This document shows, piece by piece, positions 46,719 through 55,625 of a stretch of DNA of 64,000 bases; position 1 is the first letter of the stretch; every line of letters starts with the position of its first letter. A program made the position numbers and the translations under genes. Source of the stretch: Streptomyces durocortorensis (GTDB taxonomy: Bacteria; Actinomycetota; Actinomycetes; Streptomycetales; Streptomycetaceae). Under the pieces are notes generated by a model. The model was not told the origin of the DNA, made no database searches, and worked only from the letters and a program-made list of their open reading frames with translations. The stretch spans positions 3,348,001-3,412,000 of the forward strand of contig NZ_CP134500.1 in NCBI RefSeq assembly GCF_031760065.1. The letters run 5' to 3'.

Positions 46719-46951
46719 CAGTCGACACTTCGCAGCAGTCCCTCGACGGCGGTGAGCCGCGACGTCAGCTCCTTGAGCTCCTCACGGAGCGCCTCCTGTC
46801 CGGCGACGGCCTCTTCGGCGAGCTTGCGGTAGCCCGCCATCGCTACGGCGTCGGCACGATGCCGCTGAAGGGTGAAATAGGCGACCGTGCTCACACTGAT
46901 GCCGCCGACCACCGTCAGGGTGAGCAGGATGGCGATGATGCCGCCAGTCAT
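46718..46951 (-). CDS. Small single-pass membrane protein with coiled coil
   Basis: A 77-residue protein: one transmembrane segment (about residues 3-28), then a heptad-like charged helix (E-A-L-R-E-E-L-K-E-L-T-S-R-L-T-A-V-E) likely to form a coiled coil. Its stop overlaps the sensor protein start, and its own start overlaps the HTH gene. Function is unknown; it probably assists the membrane sensor or transporter. Confidence 0.6.
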   Translation of the reverse strand: MTGGIIAILLTLTVVGGISVSTVAYFTLQRHRADAVAMAGYRKLAEEAVAGQEALREELKELTSRLTAVEGLLRSVD

Positions 46952-47313
46952 GTGGGGGTTCCCTTCTTCTTTCCTGTGTCGCGTTCCGCTGCCGCAGGCT
47001 GCATCCGGTCCTCCCGCAGCGCGGACAGGACGGTGTCGACCGTTACATGAACATCGAAGGGTGCCAGGGCGAAGAACTTCATCGCCTTGCCGTCGTCGGA
47101 GAGCTCCAGCGCCCCGGTGACGAGGCCGGCCTTCTCAAGCCGTTCCAAGTGCATGTAAAGAAGCGGCCTGGACAGGCCGAGCCTGCGGGCGAGTTCGCTC
47201 ACGTGCACCCGCCCCTGAGCCAACTCCCCGATGATCCTAAGCCGTTGGGCATGCCCAACGGCAGCAAGCAGCGCAAGGAGCTCTTCGCTCGTCAGTGCAC
47301 TCACCCCCTTCAC
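46948..47313 (-). CDS. Winged-helix (ArsR/PadR-like) transcriptional regulator
   Basis: A 121-residue regulator with the winged helix core H-A-Q-R-L-R-I-I-G-E-L, then V-S-E-L-A-R-R-L-G-L-S-R-P-L-L-Y-M-H-L-E-R-L-E-K-A-G-L-V. It is the first gene of the five-gene module and probably its autoregulator. The promoter region holds an imperfect inverted repeat, CTGTAA...TTACAG (47321-47340), that could be its operator. Start GTG at 47313, with GTG at 47304 an alternative. Confidence 0.72.
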   Translation of the reverse strand: MKGVSALTSEELLALLAAVGHAQRLRIIGELAQGRVHVSELARRLGLSRPLLYMHLERLEKAGLVTGALELSDDGKAMKFFALAPFDVHVTVDTVLSALREDRMQPAAAERDTGKKKGTPT

Positions 47314-47394
47314 TCCACCTGTAACTCAAGCCTTACAGGTGTCATGCGGGATGTCAATCGATACCGTGCCCGCGGTCACCGCTCCGCCCCGGGG

Positions 47395-48027
47395 TCAGGG
47401 GGGACGCAGATGCACATCGACGGGCGCGCCCCGTGCGTGCCGCCCCAGGACGGCGACGGCGAGCATGACATGCCGGTCGACGAAGGGAGCCGCGACCACC
47501 AGGTCCGCGAGATCCGGCAGCGGGAACAGCCGGGACGACCGGGGCAGGAACAGGAACCGACCCGCCGGAACGGGGCCGGGCCGCAGCAGTCCGCCGCGCC
47601 CGAGCCCCGTACCGTACGCCTTGCCCATGGCCTCCTTGTGGGTCCACAGCCAGAAGAACGCGGCGACCCGCTCCCGCTCCGGCCTGCCGCGCACCCAGGC
47701 CGCCTCCACCTCGGTGAACCAGCGGTCGGCCATGCGCTGCGCCCGGACCGGCCGCTCCACCTCCACGTCGACACCCAGCGGTCCGAGCCCGGTCAGCGCC
47801 AGCGCGGCGACGCCCCGCCCGTGGCTGAGGCTCACGTACGCGCCGCCACCGAGCCCGAACAGGTGGGGGCGCCCGTTGACCTCGTGGCCGAGCCGGAGGC
47901 TGCCGGGCTCCACACCGACCACACCGGCCGCAGCGGTCAGCACCCGGGCGCGGGACGCGTCGTTGCTGAGCCCGTCCGTCGCGGTGACGACCACGGTGAC
48001 CCGGTGGGGAGCGAACAGGGTGCTCAT
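47395..48027 (-). CDS. Sfp-type 4'-phosphopantetheinyl transferase
   Basis: A 210-residue PPTase with the Sfp signatures L-G-V-D-V-E (Mg2+ and CoA site) and F-W-L-W-T-H-K-E-A-M-G-K-A-Y-G. It activates the PCPs of the NRPS and probably both ACPs by transferring phosphopantetheine from CoA. It is coupled by ATGA to the adenylation protein, in the operon headed by the hydroxylase. Confidence 0.87.
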   Translation of the reverse strand: MSTLFAPHRVTVVVTATDGLSNDASRARVLTAAAGVVGVEPGSLRLGHEVNGRPHLFGLGGGAYVSLSHGRGVAALALTGLGPLGVDVEVERPVRAQRMADRWFTEVEAAWVRGRPERERVAAFFWLWTHKEAMGKAYGTGLGRGGLLRPGPVPAGRFLFLPRSSRLFPLPDLADLVVAAPFVDRHVMLAVAVLGRHARGAPVDVHLRPP

Positions 48028-49595
48028 CGCTCCCCGGCCAGTTCCTGGAAACGTCGCCGGGTGGCCCGTACGTCGCACTTCCCGTTGGCGTTGACGACCA
48101 GGCGTTCGACCACATGCACCTCGTTCGGCACCAGTACCGAGGGCAGTACACCGGCGAGCACGGTACGCACCAGGGCGGCGAACTCCTTCGCGTCGGGCGG
48201 CGGTCCGGCCGGCACGACGAAGGCCTCCAGGGTGTCCACCGGCCCCCGCACCACTTCGAAGGCGGCATCGGCCACGCCCGGCACGGACAGCACATGGTGG
48301 CGCAGCTCGCCGAGCTCGACACGGTGACCGCTGACCTTCAACTGGTCGTCCCCCCGCCCGAGGTACAGCAGCGTCCCGTCGGCGAGCAGTTCCACCATGT
48401 CACCGGTGCGGTACGCCCTCCCCGGGGTGCCCCCCAGGTCGCTCTCGTCGATGAATCCGCCGTCGGAGCCCCGCCCGCCGAGGTAGCCCGCGGCGACCGA
48501 ACGCCCGGCGATCACCAGCTCCCCCGGGGCGCCGGGAGCGACCGGGCGCAGCTCGTCGTCGACCACATAGGCCCGGGTGTTCCAGGCCGGGGTCCCGATG
48601 GGCACCGTGGGGGTCGACGGCACACTGCCGCGGTCGAAGACATGGGCGCAGCAGCCGATGGTGGTCTCCGTCGGCCCGTAGTGGTTGATCAGCCGCACTC
48701 CGGCCAGCCGGGGCGCCAGCGTCCCCAGCAGGGCCGGGTCCAGTCCCTCGCCGCCGAACATCAGCGTGCGGGTCGCCCGGCCGTACTGCGGCGGCTCCGC
48801 CAGCACGTCGAAGAAGCGGGCGTGCGAGGGGGTCAGCTTCATGAAGGTGTACCGCCCGCCGCGCTCCCCGAACAGGGTGTCCTGGTCCCACATCCCGGCC
48901 ACGGCCACCACCCGCCGCCCCTGGGCCAGCGGCACCCAGAGCGAGGTCATCGCGAGATCGAAGCCGAGACTGGCGAAGAGCGGGCTCCCGCCCCCCGACC
49001 GGCCGACGAGCGAGCCGCACCAGGCCACGTAGTTGGCGAGCGAACCGTGTTCGACCATCACGCCCTTGGGCACCCCGGTGGAGCCCGAGGTGAACACCAC
49101 GTAGGCGATGTCGTCCGGGCGCGGCAGCGGCGGCTCCGGCGGCGCCGCCACCTCGGCGAGCGCGGCCACGTCCACGACGGGCACAGCGGGCCCCGCGGCG
49201 GGAATCCCGTCCGCGGCTCCGTCGTGCACCACGGCCGCCGGCCGCGCGCACCCGACCACGGTCGCGGTCCGCTCTTCCGGGTGGGTCGGATCGACCGGTA
49301 CGTACACGGCGCGCAGCGTCATCACCGCGAGCGCGCCGGCGATCACTCCGGCCGTACGGTCGGCCCTGACGACCACCCGGTCGCCGGGCCCGACGCCGGC
49401 CTCGGCCAGGGCGGCCGCGATCACCAGCACGCGGTGCCAGAGGCCGGAGAAGGTCAGGACGGTACCCGCGCTCTCCACCGCGACGGCGTCCGGCCGCAGG
49501 CGGGCGTGTTCACGCACCAGGTGGATCACCGAGTCGGCCTCGACCGTGCGCACTGCTCCGCGCACCGGACCCGGATGTTGCACCGACGAGGACAT
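48024..49595 (-). CDS. Free-standing adenylation protein, predicted aspartate-specific
   Basis: A 523-residue adenylation enzyme with no fused PCP. Core motifs are F-T-S-G-S-T-G-V-P-K-G (A3), N-H-Y-G-P-T-E (A5), Y-R-T-G-D (A7) and N-A-N-G-K-C-D (A10). The ten pocket residues read D-L-T-K-M-G-H-I-G-K, within one or two residues of codes known for Asp-activating domains. It should form Asp-AMP and load a carrier in trans. PCP3 of the NRPS, whose own A domain is broken, is the obvious acceptor. The upstream SyrP-like hydroxylase fits Asp beta-hydroxylation. Confidence 0.88.
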   Translation of the reverse strand: MSSSVQHPGPVRGAVRTVEADSVIHLVREHARLRPDAVAVESAGTVLTFSGLWHRVLVIAAALAEAGVGPGDRVVVRADRTAGVIAGALAVMTLRAVYVPVDPTHPEERTATVVGCARPAAVVHDGAADGIPAAGPAVPVVDVAALAEVAAPPEPPLPRPDDIAYVVFTSGSTGVPKGVMVEHGSLANYVAWCGSLVGRSGGGSPLFASLGFDLAMTSLWVPLAQGRRVVAVAGMWDQDTLFGERGGRYTFMKLTPSHARFFDVLAEPPQYGRATRTLMFGGEGLDPALLGTLAPRLAGVRLINHYGPTETTIGCCAHVFDRGSVPSTPTVPIGTPAWNTRAYVVDDELRPVAPGAPGELVIAGRSVAAGYLGGRGSDGGFIDESDLGGTPGRAYRTGDMVELLADGTLLYLGRGDDQLKVSGHRVELGELRHHVLSVPGVADAAFEVVRGPVDTLEAFVVPAGPPPDAKEFAALVRTVLAGVLPSVLVPNEVHVVERLVVNANGKCDVRATRRRFQELAGER

Positions 49596-49657
49596 CGCTA
49601 CTCCCTGCTTCTCCTCGATGACCCCGTTCCGGGGCCTCCTGTTGGCGCGCCCGTTCG

Positions 49658-50662
49658 TCAGACGGCCGCGGACCGTCCGCTGCCCGGCTCGCCGAGCAGC
49701 TCGCGACGGGTGACCATGTCGCCCATCGCGACCATGATCTTCCGCTCGCCCCCGAACGGGTCACGGCCGTGCGACACGAGCATGTTGTCGATCACGACCA
49801 CGTCACCCTTCTCCCAGCTGAAGCGGCGGGCGAGGGCGTCGTAGAGCCCGCGCAGGAGGTCGACCGTCGCCTTGTCGATCGACGTGCCGTCGCCGTATGC
49901 GGCGCTGCGCGGGAAGGCCGCCTCGTCCTCCCCGAAGAGGGAGGCCATCAGCTCCCGTACGGAGTCGTCCAGGCAAGCCGTGTGGTGCAGGAACAACTGG
50001 TTGAAGAAGACCGGATCGCCGCTGCCCGGGTGGCGGACGACGGCGGGCGCCCACTGCCGGGTGCGCAGTGTCCCGTCCGGGAGCCACTCGCACTCCACGC
50101 CCTGCGCGCCGCAGCGCCGCTCCACCTCGGCCCGGTCGTCGGTGCCGAACATGTCCTGCCAGCCGACGTCGAGGCCGTCGATGAAGTTCCGTACGTAGCG
50201 GATGCCGGCCGTCTCGAAACGCGCCCTGATGTCCTCGGGCAGCGCCGCGTACACCTCGCGACCGTCCACGATCGGTGTCGCACCGCCCTCACTCGCGGGC
50301 TGGACGCAGCAGAAGAACTGCCGGCTCGGCCACTGCGGCATGTGCGAGCTCTCGTGGTGGAAGAGGATCGACTGCTCGGCCGGATACGGGGTGGACTTGT
50401 AGACGCGATCGGCGTCCTTCTCGTGCGGCAGGTCGCCGTAGTCGCCGTACAGATCCGAGACGAGCGAGCCCGCCACCCCCTCGAAGGTCTCCGCGTCGGT
50501 GACCCCGAAACCGCGCAGCAGCAGCGCCCCGGACTCGCGCAGGACCGCATCGACCGCTTCCCGGTTGGCGGCCGCCCATTCCCGGGCATCGATTCCCGGT
50601 ACCGCGCAGCGGACCACCGGAGGAAATACCTCCTTGTCGAATTGCACACCGCCACCGAACAT
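49658..50662 (-). CDS. SyrP-like Fe(II)/2-oxoglutarate hydroxylase (aspartyl beta-hydroxylase candidate)
   Basis: A 334-residue TauD/TfdA-family oxygenase. The metal motif is F-H-H-E-S-S-H-M (His-x-Glu), and the distal His and 2-oxoglutarate Arg lie in N-M-L-V-S-H-G-R-D-P-F. The stretch R-Q-F-F-C-C-V-Q-P-A-S-E-G-G-A-T-P-I is typical of the SyrP/AsnO-type enzymes that hydroxylate carrier-bound amino acids. SyrP itself acts on PCP-bound Asp (established). Its coupling to an Asp-type adenylation gene makes 3-hydroxyaspartate the best prediction. Confidence 0.82.
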   Translation of the reverse strand: MFGGGVQFDKEVFPPVVRCAVPGIDAREWAAANREAVDAVLRESGALLLRGFGVTDAETFEGVAGSLVSDLYGDYGDLPHEKDADRVYKSTPYPAEQSILFHHESSHMPQWPSRQFFCCVQPASEGGATPIVDGREVYAALPEDIRARFETAGIRYVRNFIDGLDVGWQDMFGTDDRAEVERRCGAQGVECEWLPDGTLRTRQWAPAVVRHPGSGDPVFFNQLFLHHTACLDDSVRELMASLFGEDEAAFPRSAAYGDGTSIDKATVDLLRGLYDALARRFSWEKGDVVVIDNMLVSHGRDPFGGERKIMVAMGDMVTRRELLGEPGSGRSAAV

Positions 50663-50704
50663 CGCTTACCACCCTCTCGCTCGCCCGCTCCAGTGAGATG
50701 GAGC

Positions 50705-50742
50705 CTAAAGTCGCCGAAAGCTGCCCGCCAGACCCTTAAGCG
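50705..50742 (-). promoter_or_regulatory. CGCTTAAG-N27-TAG promoter motif, hydroxylase operon
   Basis: On the minus strand CGCTTAAG (50742-50735) precedes TAGGCT (50707-50702) by exactly 27 bp. An ATTCA element lies 10 bp upstream of the octamer, as in the trpC copy. A leader of about 35-40 bases with GAGAGGGTGGT precedes the ATG at 50662. Confidence 0.7.
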
Positions 50743-50787
50743 ACGGGTGAATCACCCAGGTGGGGAAGGCTTTTCCCGGGCTTTCCG

Positions 50788-50822
50788 ATTGGACCGGAAA
50801 ACAGCCGCCGGATTGGTCTGGA
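50788..50822 (+). promoter_or_regulatory. Predicted MocR operator, trpE promoter
   Basis: ATTGGACCGG (50788-50797) is followed 24 bp later by ATTGGTCTGGA (50812-50822). The same pair with the same 24-bp step lies between the MocR gene and trpD. Paired TGGAC/TGGTC half sites are typical of MocR/GabR/PdxR-type regulators. Confidence 0.65.
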
Positions 50823-50878
50823 TGTTCCTGCCGAAGAGCTGCTTCGCTGAATGGACTCGAAGCCACGGGGAGGACACC

Positions 50879-52378
50879 ATGCCAGGAAATACAGCGATCG
50901 AGGTACGGGTCACGACGGCGACGCTGCCCGCGCACGACCCGCTCGAACTCTACGTACGGTTACGCGACGCGCTCCCGGCCGATGATGTCTTCCTCTTCGA
51001 GAACATCAACGGGCCTGGCCAGGACCGGAGTTCGGCCGTGGTCGGGCACGGCAGGCTGTGCGAGATCCGGGTGTACGCGGGCCATGTGGAGATCGACGGC
51101 GTCCCGGCCCTGACCGAGGCCCTCGTGGCGCTCGCCCAGGACGCCGGCCTCTCACCCGGGCTGGAGTTCACCGAACCGGACCGGGTGTGGGAACTGCTGT
51201 CCGCCGCCCAGCGGCTGTTCGCGGTGGAGAGCGACATCCCCGTCACGGAGTACGCCTTCGGCTTCCTGACGACCCTCTCGTACGAGTCCGCCTGGCACAT
51301 GGAGACGCTGCCGCCGCGCACCAAGGCGCCCCGCTGCCCCGACATCACCCTCACCCTCTTCAGGGACACGGTCTGGTACGACCCCGAGTCGGGCTCGGTG
51401 CGTCATCTCACCGCTCGCAGCCGCCACTTCGCGGCCTCGGCCGACGTGGCCTGCGCCACGTTCGCGCGGGACGCGGCCGCCGCCGGGCCCGCCTTCGTTC
51501 CGGAGGCCGACGCCCCCCGGTCGGTCCACGACACCCTGGACCGGGCCACGTTCCTGAAGTGGGCCGAACAGTGCCTGGAGCACATCCGGGTGGGCGACAT
51601 CTACCAGATCCAGATCGGTCACCGCATCGACGTCGAGACCGCCCTCACCCCGGTCGACGTCTACCGGCGGCTGCGCCACCGCAACCCGTCGCCGCACATG
51701 TACCTGCTGCCCCGCGCGGGCCTCACCCCGGACGGAGACGGGGACGGGGCGGCGCTGATCGGTGCCAGCCCCGAGCTGTTCTTCCGCGTCGTGGGCGACG
51801 AGATCGTCATGCGCCCCATCGCGGGCACCGCCCGGCGCGGCGCCGACGAGAGCGAGAACGAGCGGCGCGTCAAGGAGCTGCGGGAGTCCACCAAGGAGCA
51901 GGCCGAGCACATCATGCTGGTCGACCTGTGCCGCAACGACGTCGGCCGGGTCAGCCGTCCCAGCACCCAGCCGGTGGACCGGCTGATGGCCGTGGAGAGC
52001 TTCTCGCACGTGTTCCACCTGGTCTCGACGGTCGCCGGGACGCTGGAGGAGCGCGTCGACACCTGGGAGGCGGTACGTGCCACGTTCCCGGCCGGCACCA
52101 TGACCGGCGCGCCGAAGATACGCGCCATGGAGATCATCGACGGCCTGGAGCGGGAGGCCCGAGGCAACTACGCGGGGGCCGTCGGCCTCGTCGACGTACG
52201 CGGCTGGAGCGAGCTCGCGCTGTGCATCCGCACGGTCGAGTACGACGGCAGGCGGTACACCACCCAGAGTTCGGCCGGTCTGGTCGCCCAGTCGCTGCCC
52301 GAGTCGGAGTGGCTGGAGACCCTGGTGAAGATGGGTGCCGCCTACTGGGCGCTCACCGGTGAGGAGCTGCTGTCATGA
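50879..52378 (+). CDS. trpE: Anthranilate synthase component I
   Basis: A 499-residue chorismate-binding enzyme with the catalytic block M-R-P-I-A-G-T-A-R-R-G, D-L-C-R-N-D-V-G-R-V and T-F-P-A-G-T-M-T-G-A-P-K. With TrpG it converts chorismate and glutamine to anthranilate. The N-terminal feedback motif L-L-E-S of ordinary TrpE is here L-F-E-N, so Trp inhibition may be weakened. Codon 28 (50960-50962) is TTA, a likely bldA checkpoint. The ATG at 50879 follows GGGGAGGA. This is a pathway copy that would boost Trp for the halogenase. Confidence 0.9.
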   Translation: MPGNTAIEVRVTTATLPAHDPLELYVRLRDALPADDVFLFENINGPGQDRSSAVVGHGRLCEIRVYAGHVEIDGVPALTEALVALAQDAGLSPGLEFTEPDRVWELLSAAQRLFAVESDIPVTEYAFGFLTTLSYESAWHMETLPPRTKAPRCPDITLTLFRDTVWYDPESGSVRHLTARSRHFAASADVACATFARDAAAAGPAFVPEADAPRSVHDTLDRATFLKWAEQCLEHIRVGDIYQIQIGHRIDVETALTPVDVYRRLRHRNPSPHMYLLPRAGLTPDGDGDGAALIGASPELFFRVVGDEIVMRPIAGTARRGADESENERRVKELRESTKEQAEHIMLVDLCRNDVGRVSRPSTQPVDRLMAVESFSHVFHLVSTVAGTLEERVDTWEAVRATFPAGTMTGAPKIRAMEIIDGLEREARGNYAGAVGLVDVRGWSELALCIRTVEYDGRRYTTQSSAGLVAQSLPESEWLETLVKMGAAYWALTGEELLS

Positions 52379-52977
52379 AGGTCCTGCTGATCGACGCGTA
52401 CGACAGCTTCGTGCACATCATCGACCAGTACCTGCGCACGCTCGGCGCGCGGACCGAGGTCGTACGCTCCCACACCCGCTCTCCCGACGAACTGGCAGCG
52501 CTGGCTCCGGACGCCCTGGTGCTCGGTCCGGGCCCCGGGCACCCCGCCGCGTCCGGGCATGTGGAACTCGTCCACCGGTTCGCCGGCCGGGTGCCGCTGC
52601 TCGGGGTGTGCCTGGGGCACCAGGCGATCGCGCTGGCGTACGGCGGTCGCGTCGAAGTCGCCCCGCAGGTCATGCACGGGCGGACCAGCACGGTGAGCCA
52701 CGACGGCGTCGCCCTCTTCCAGGGCCTCGGCAACACCCTGGAGGCCACCCGCTACCACTCGCTGATCGTCGCCGAGCCGCTCCCCGACGAGCTGGTCAGC
52801 ACGGCCGTCTCCACCGACCACGGCTATCTGATGGGGCTGCGGCACCGCACGCTGGCGGTCGAAGGCGTGCAGTTCCACCCGGAGTCGGTGACGACCACCG
52901 GCGGCCTTCAGATGATGGAGAACTTCCTGGACAGCGCCCGCCCGGCGAGGAACGGCGTCCCGGTCACCAACGGCTGA
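52375..52977 (+). CDS. trpG: Anthranilate synthase component II (glutamine amidotransferase)
   Basis: A 200-residue class I glutamine amidotransferase with the nucleophile in G-V-C-L-G-H-Q and the His-Glu pair in V-Q-F-H-P-E-S. It releases ammonia from glutamine for TrpE. The gene overlaps trpE by ATGA and ends convergently with the MocR gene, overlapping it by 14 bp. Confidence 0.92.
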   Translation: MKVLLIDAYDSFVHIIDQYLRTLGARTEVVRSHTRSPDELAALAPDALVLGPGPGHPAASGHVELVHRFAGRVPLLGVCLGHQAIALAYGGRVEVAPQVMHGRTSTVSHDGVALFQGLGNTLEATRYHSLIVAEPLPDELVSTAVSTDHGYLMGLRHRTLAVEGVQFHPESVTTTGGLQMMENFLDSARPARNGVPVTNG

Positions 52978-54352
52978 CCTCACCGAGCACCTGGACCGCC
53001 TCGGCCACACCACCGCGCGGCAGGTGGGCGTGGCCGATCACCAGCGCGGGCTCGTCCGGACGCGGCAGGCAGGTGAAGGCCGCGCCGCCGCGCACCAGGA
53101 CCGAGCGGAGCAGTGCCCCGGCCACCAGCGCCCCCTCGTCGGTGTGCCGGGGCAGCCGCACACTGGCGTGCAGCCCGGCGGCGGGGCCGAGCACCTCGGC
53201 CCCGGGCAGATGCCGCACCACCGCCTCCTCCAACGCCTGTCTGCGGCTGTGGGCGACCTCCCTGAGCCGCCGCAGGTGCCGGTCGAGCAGCCCGCTTCGC
53301 AGAAGTTCGGCGAACGCGAGCTGGGTGTACGTGTCCGAGCCGAGGTCGTGCCGGCCGCGGGCGCGCGCGAGCTCGCCGAGGAGCCGCTCCGGGGCCGCCA
53401 GCCAGCCGAGCCGCAGCCCGGGGGCGAGGGTCTTGCTGGCCGTGCCCGCGTACACCACCCGATCGGGCGCCAGGCGCTGCAACGCGATCGGCGCGGCCCC
53501 GCGGTCGTACCAGAGCCCTCCGTCGTAGTCGTCCTCGATCACCCAGCTGTCGGTGGCGCGGGCCCACTCCACCAGTGCCTCGCGGCGCGCCGCGGAGAGC
53601 ACGGCGCCGCTGGGGAACTGGTGCGCGGGAGTGACCAGTACGGCCCGCACTCCGGTCGCGGCCAGCGCGCCGACGTTGATCCCCTCCTCGTCGACGGGCA
53701 CCGGAACCGGCGCGATACCGGCTTCCCTGATGAACTGCCGCTGCCCGGGGTGGCCCGGGTCCTCCACCGCGAGCACGTCGACCCCGAGGCGGGGCAGCGC
53801 GGCGCACAGCAGAGCGAGGGCCTGGGCGAATCCGGAGACCACCATCAGCCGGCCCGCATCGGTGCGCACTCCCCGCAGCCGGCCCGCGTACTGGGCGAGT
53901 TCGGCCCGCAGGGCGAGCTCACCGGCCAGCGGCGGGTAGCCGTGGCCCGTGGTGCCCGCGGACTCCAGCACCCTCGTGTAGCAGGTGAGCCATTCACGGC
54001 GCGGGAAGGCGAGGGTGTTGCGCCCGCCCGTGCGGAGATCCCACCGGATACCCGGTACCCGCCCCTCGTCCAGCAGCGCGGACGGGCCGGGGCGGCCGGG
54101 CAGGCGGCCGTTCACGCGGGTGCCCGAGCCCTGTGCCGCGTCGAGGTAGCCCTCCGCGACCAGTTGCCCGTAAGCCTCCACGACGACGCTGCGTGAGACG
54201 CCCAGGTCGTCGGCGAGGCGGCGGCTGGACGGCAGCCGGGTTCCGGGGTGCAGCGCACCTTCGGCTATTTCCCGCTTGATGAAACTCTGGATCTGCGCGG
54301 TCAGGGATTCACGGGAATCCCTGGCCACGTCGACGGCCATATGCAGGGACAT
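52964..54352 (-). CDS. MocR-family (GntR/aminotransferase fusion) regulator
   Basis: A 462-residue MocR protein: a GntR winged helix over about residues 10-80 ([18 protein letters not shown]) and a fold-I aminotransferase domain with the PLP lysine in [16 protein letters not shown]. These regulators sense PLP or amino compounds. It lies between the trpE-trpG and trpD operons, and matching paired operators lie at both. It is the likely specific controller of tryptophan supply. The ATG at 54352 is followed by the normal helix; the longer open frame extends antisense into trpD. Confidence 0.87.
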   Translation of the reverse strand: MSLHMAVDVARDSRESLTAQIQSFIKREIAEGALHPGTRLPSSRRLADDLGVSRSVVVEAYGQLVAEGYLDAAQGSGTRVNGRLPGRPGPSALLDEGRVPGIRWDLRTGGRNTLAFPRREWLTCYTRVLESAGTTGHGYPPLAGELALRAELAQYAGRLRGVRTDAGRLMVVSGFAQALALLCAALPRLGVDVLAVEDPGHPGQRQFIREAGIAPVPVPVDEEGINVGALAATGVRAVLVTPAHQFPSGAVLSAARREALVEWARATDSWVIEDDYDGGLWYDRGAAPIALQRLAPDRVVYAGTASKTLAPGLRLGWLAAPERLLGELARARGRHDLGSDTYTQLAFAELLRSGLLDRHLRRLREVAHSRRQALEEAVVRHLPGAEVLGPAAGLHASVRLPRHTDEGALVAGALLRSVLVRGGAAFTCLPRPDEPALVIGHAHLPRGGVAEAVQVLGEVSRW

Positions 54353-54371
54353 GTCTTCTCCCTTCTCCGGA

Positions 54372-54406
54372 ATTGGACTGGCATTCCTCGCGCCTACTGG
54401 TCTGGA
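54372..54406. promoter_or_regulatory. Predicted MocR operator between the MocR gene and trpD
   Basis: ATTGGACTGG (54372-54381) and ACTGGTCTGGA (54396-54406) repeat the arrangement seen before trpE, with the same 24-bp step. It starts 20 bp from the MocR start, so it could serve autoregulation and trpD control. Confidence 0.65.
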
Positions 54407-54475
54407 GTCCTGCGGCGGGACTTCGCAGACTGGATCTCGGACAACGCATCCGGCGCAGTTCGAGGGGGATCTCCC

Positions 54476-55585
54476 ATGACTACACAGCTGACCGAACAGT
54501 TTCCCGGCCACATGGCCGCTGACGTGGCGGCGCACCCCAGACGCCGTTCCTGGGCGGAAATCATCAACTCGCTGCTGGCCGGACGGAATCTGACCGGCGC
54601 CGAGACCGCCTGGGCGATGGACCAGGTGATGTCGGGACAGGCGGGCGGGGCGCGGCTGGCCGGCCTCCTGGTGGCGCTGCGTGCGAAGGGCGAGACCGTC
54701 GAGGAGGTCGAGGGCCTGGTGCGCGCCATGTACTGGCACGCCGTCCCCCTCGATGTCCCCGGGCCGACCCTGGACATCGTCGGGACCGGCGGTGACGGCT
54801 CGGACAGCCTCAACATCTCCACCATGTCCGCGGTGGTCGCCGCCGCCGCGGGTGCCCGTGTCGTCAAGCACGGCAACCGCTCGGCGTCCTCCGCCTGCGG
54901 CTCGGCCGACGTGCTCGAAGAACTCGGGGTCCGCCTGGACGTACCGGCGTCCGAACTGCCGGCGCTGGTGGACGAGAGCGGCATCGTGTTCTGCTTCGCC
55001 CCGAACTTCCACCCGGCGATGAGGCACGCGGCCGGTCCACGCCGGGAGCTGGGCATCCGTACGGTCTTCAACGCGCTCGGTCCGCTGACCAATCCCGCCT
55101 CCCCCACCGCCCAGGCCGTCGGGGTCGCCGACGCCTCTCTCGCGCCGCTCATCGCGGACGTGCTGGCCCGGCGCGGCGTCTCGGCCCTGGTGTTCCGGGG
55201 TGACGACGGCATGGACGAGCTGACGGTCACCACCACGTCCACCGTCTGGTCGGTGAGCGAAGGCGACGTACGGCGGGAGACCTTCGACCCGCGCGACATC
55301 GGGATACCGCTGTCGCCCGCGGGGGCGCTGCGCGGCGGCGACCGGACCCACAACGCGGGGGCGGCGCGCCGCATCCTGGCGGGCGGGCAGGGCCCGGGCC
55401 GCGACGCCGTCCTGCTGTCCGCCGCCGCAGGCCTGGCGGCCCTGGCCCCGTCGCACGCCCCGATCGCCGAGCGGCTGGCCACGGGCGTCCGGCAGGCGGC
55501 CGCGGCCATCGACTCCGGCGCGGCCGAAGCCACCTTGGAGCGGTGGGCGGCGCTCACCGGGAAGCTGACGGCGAACGCCGGTTGA
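54476..55585 (+). CDS. trpD: Anthranilate phosphoribosyltransferase
   Basis: A 369-residue TrpD with the PRPP motif D-I-V-G-T-G-G-D-G and the substrate motifs [15 protein letters not shown] and [10 protein letters not shown]. It couples anthranilate to PRPP. The ATG at 54476 follows GAGGGGGA; an open frame extends upstream through the operator but has no TrpD sequence. The last 20 residues (about 350-369) are an Ala-rich helix. Confidence 0.92.
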   Translation: MTTQLTEQFPGHMAADVAAHPRRRSWAEIINSLLAGRNLTGAETAWAMDQVMSGQAGGARLAGLLVALRAKGETVEEVEGLVRAMYWHAVPLDVPGPTLDIVGTGGDGSDSLNISTMSAVVAAAAGARVVKHGNRSASSACGSADVLEELGVRLDVPASELPALVDESGIVFCFAPNFHPAMRHAAGPRRELGIRTVFNALGPLTNPASPTAQAVGVADASLAPLIADVLARRGVSALVFRGDDGMDELTVTTTSTVWSVSEGDVRRETFDPRDIGIPLSPAGALRGGDRTHNAGAARRILAGGQGPGRDAVLLSAAAGLAALAPSHAPIAERLATGVRQAAAAIDSGAAEATLERWAALTGKLTANAG

Positions 55586-55625
55586 CCGGCTCCCCGCGGT
55601 GCGGCGGGGACGGGCGTCCCCGGGC

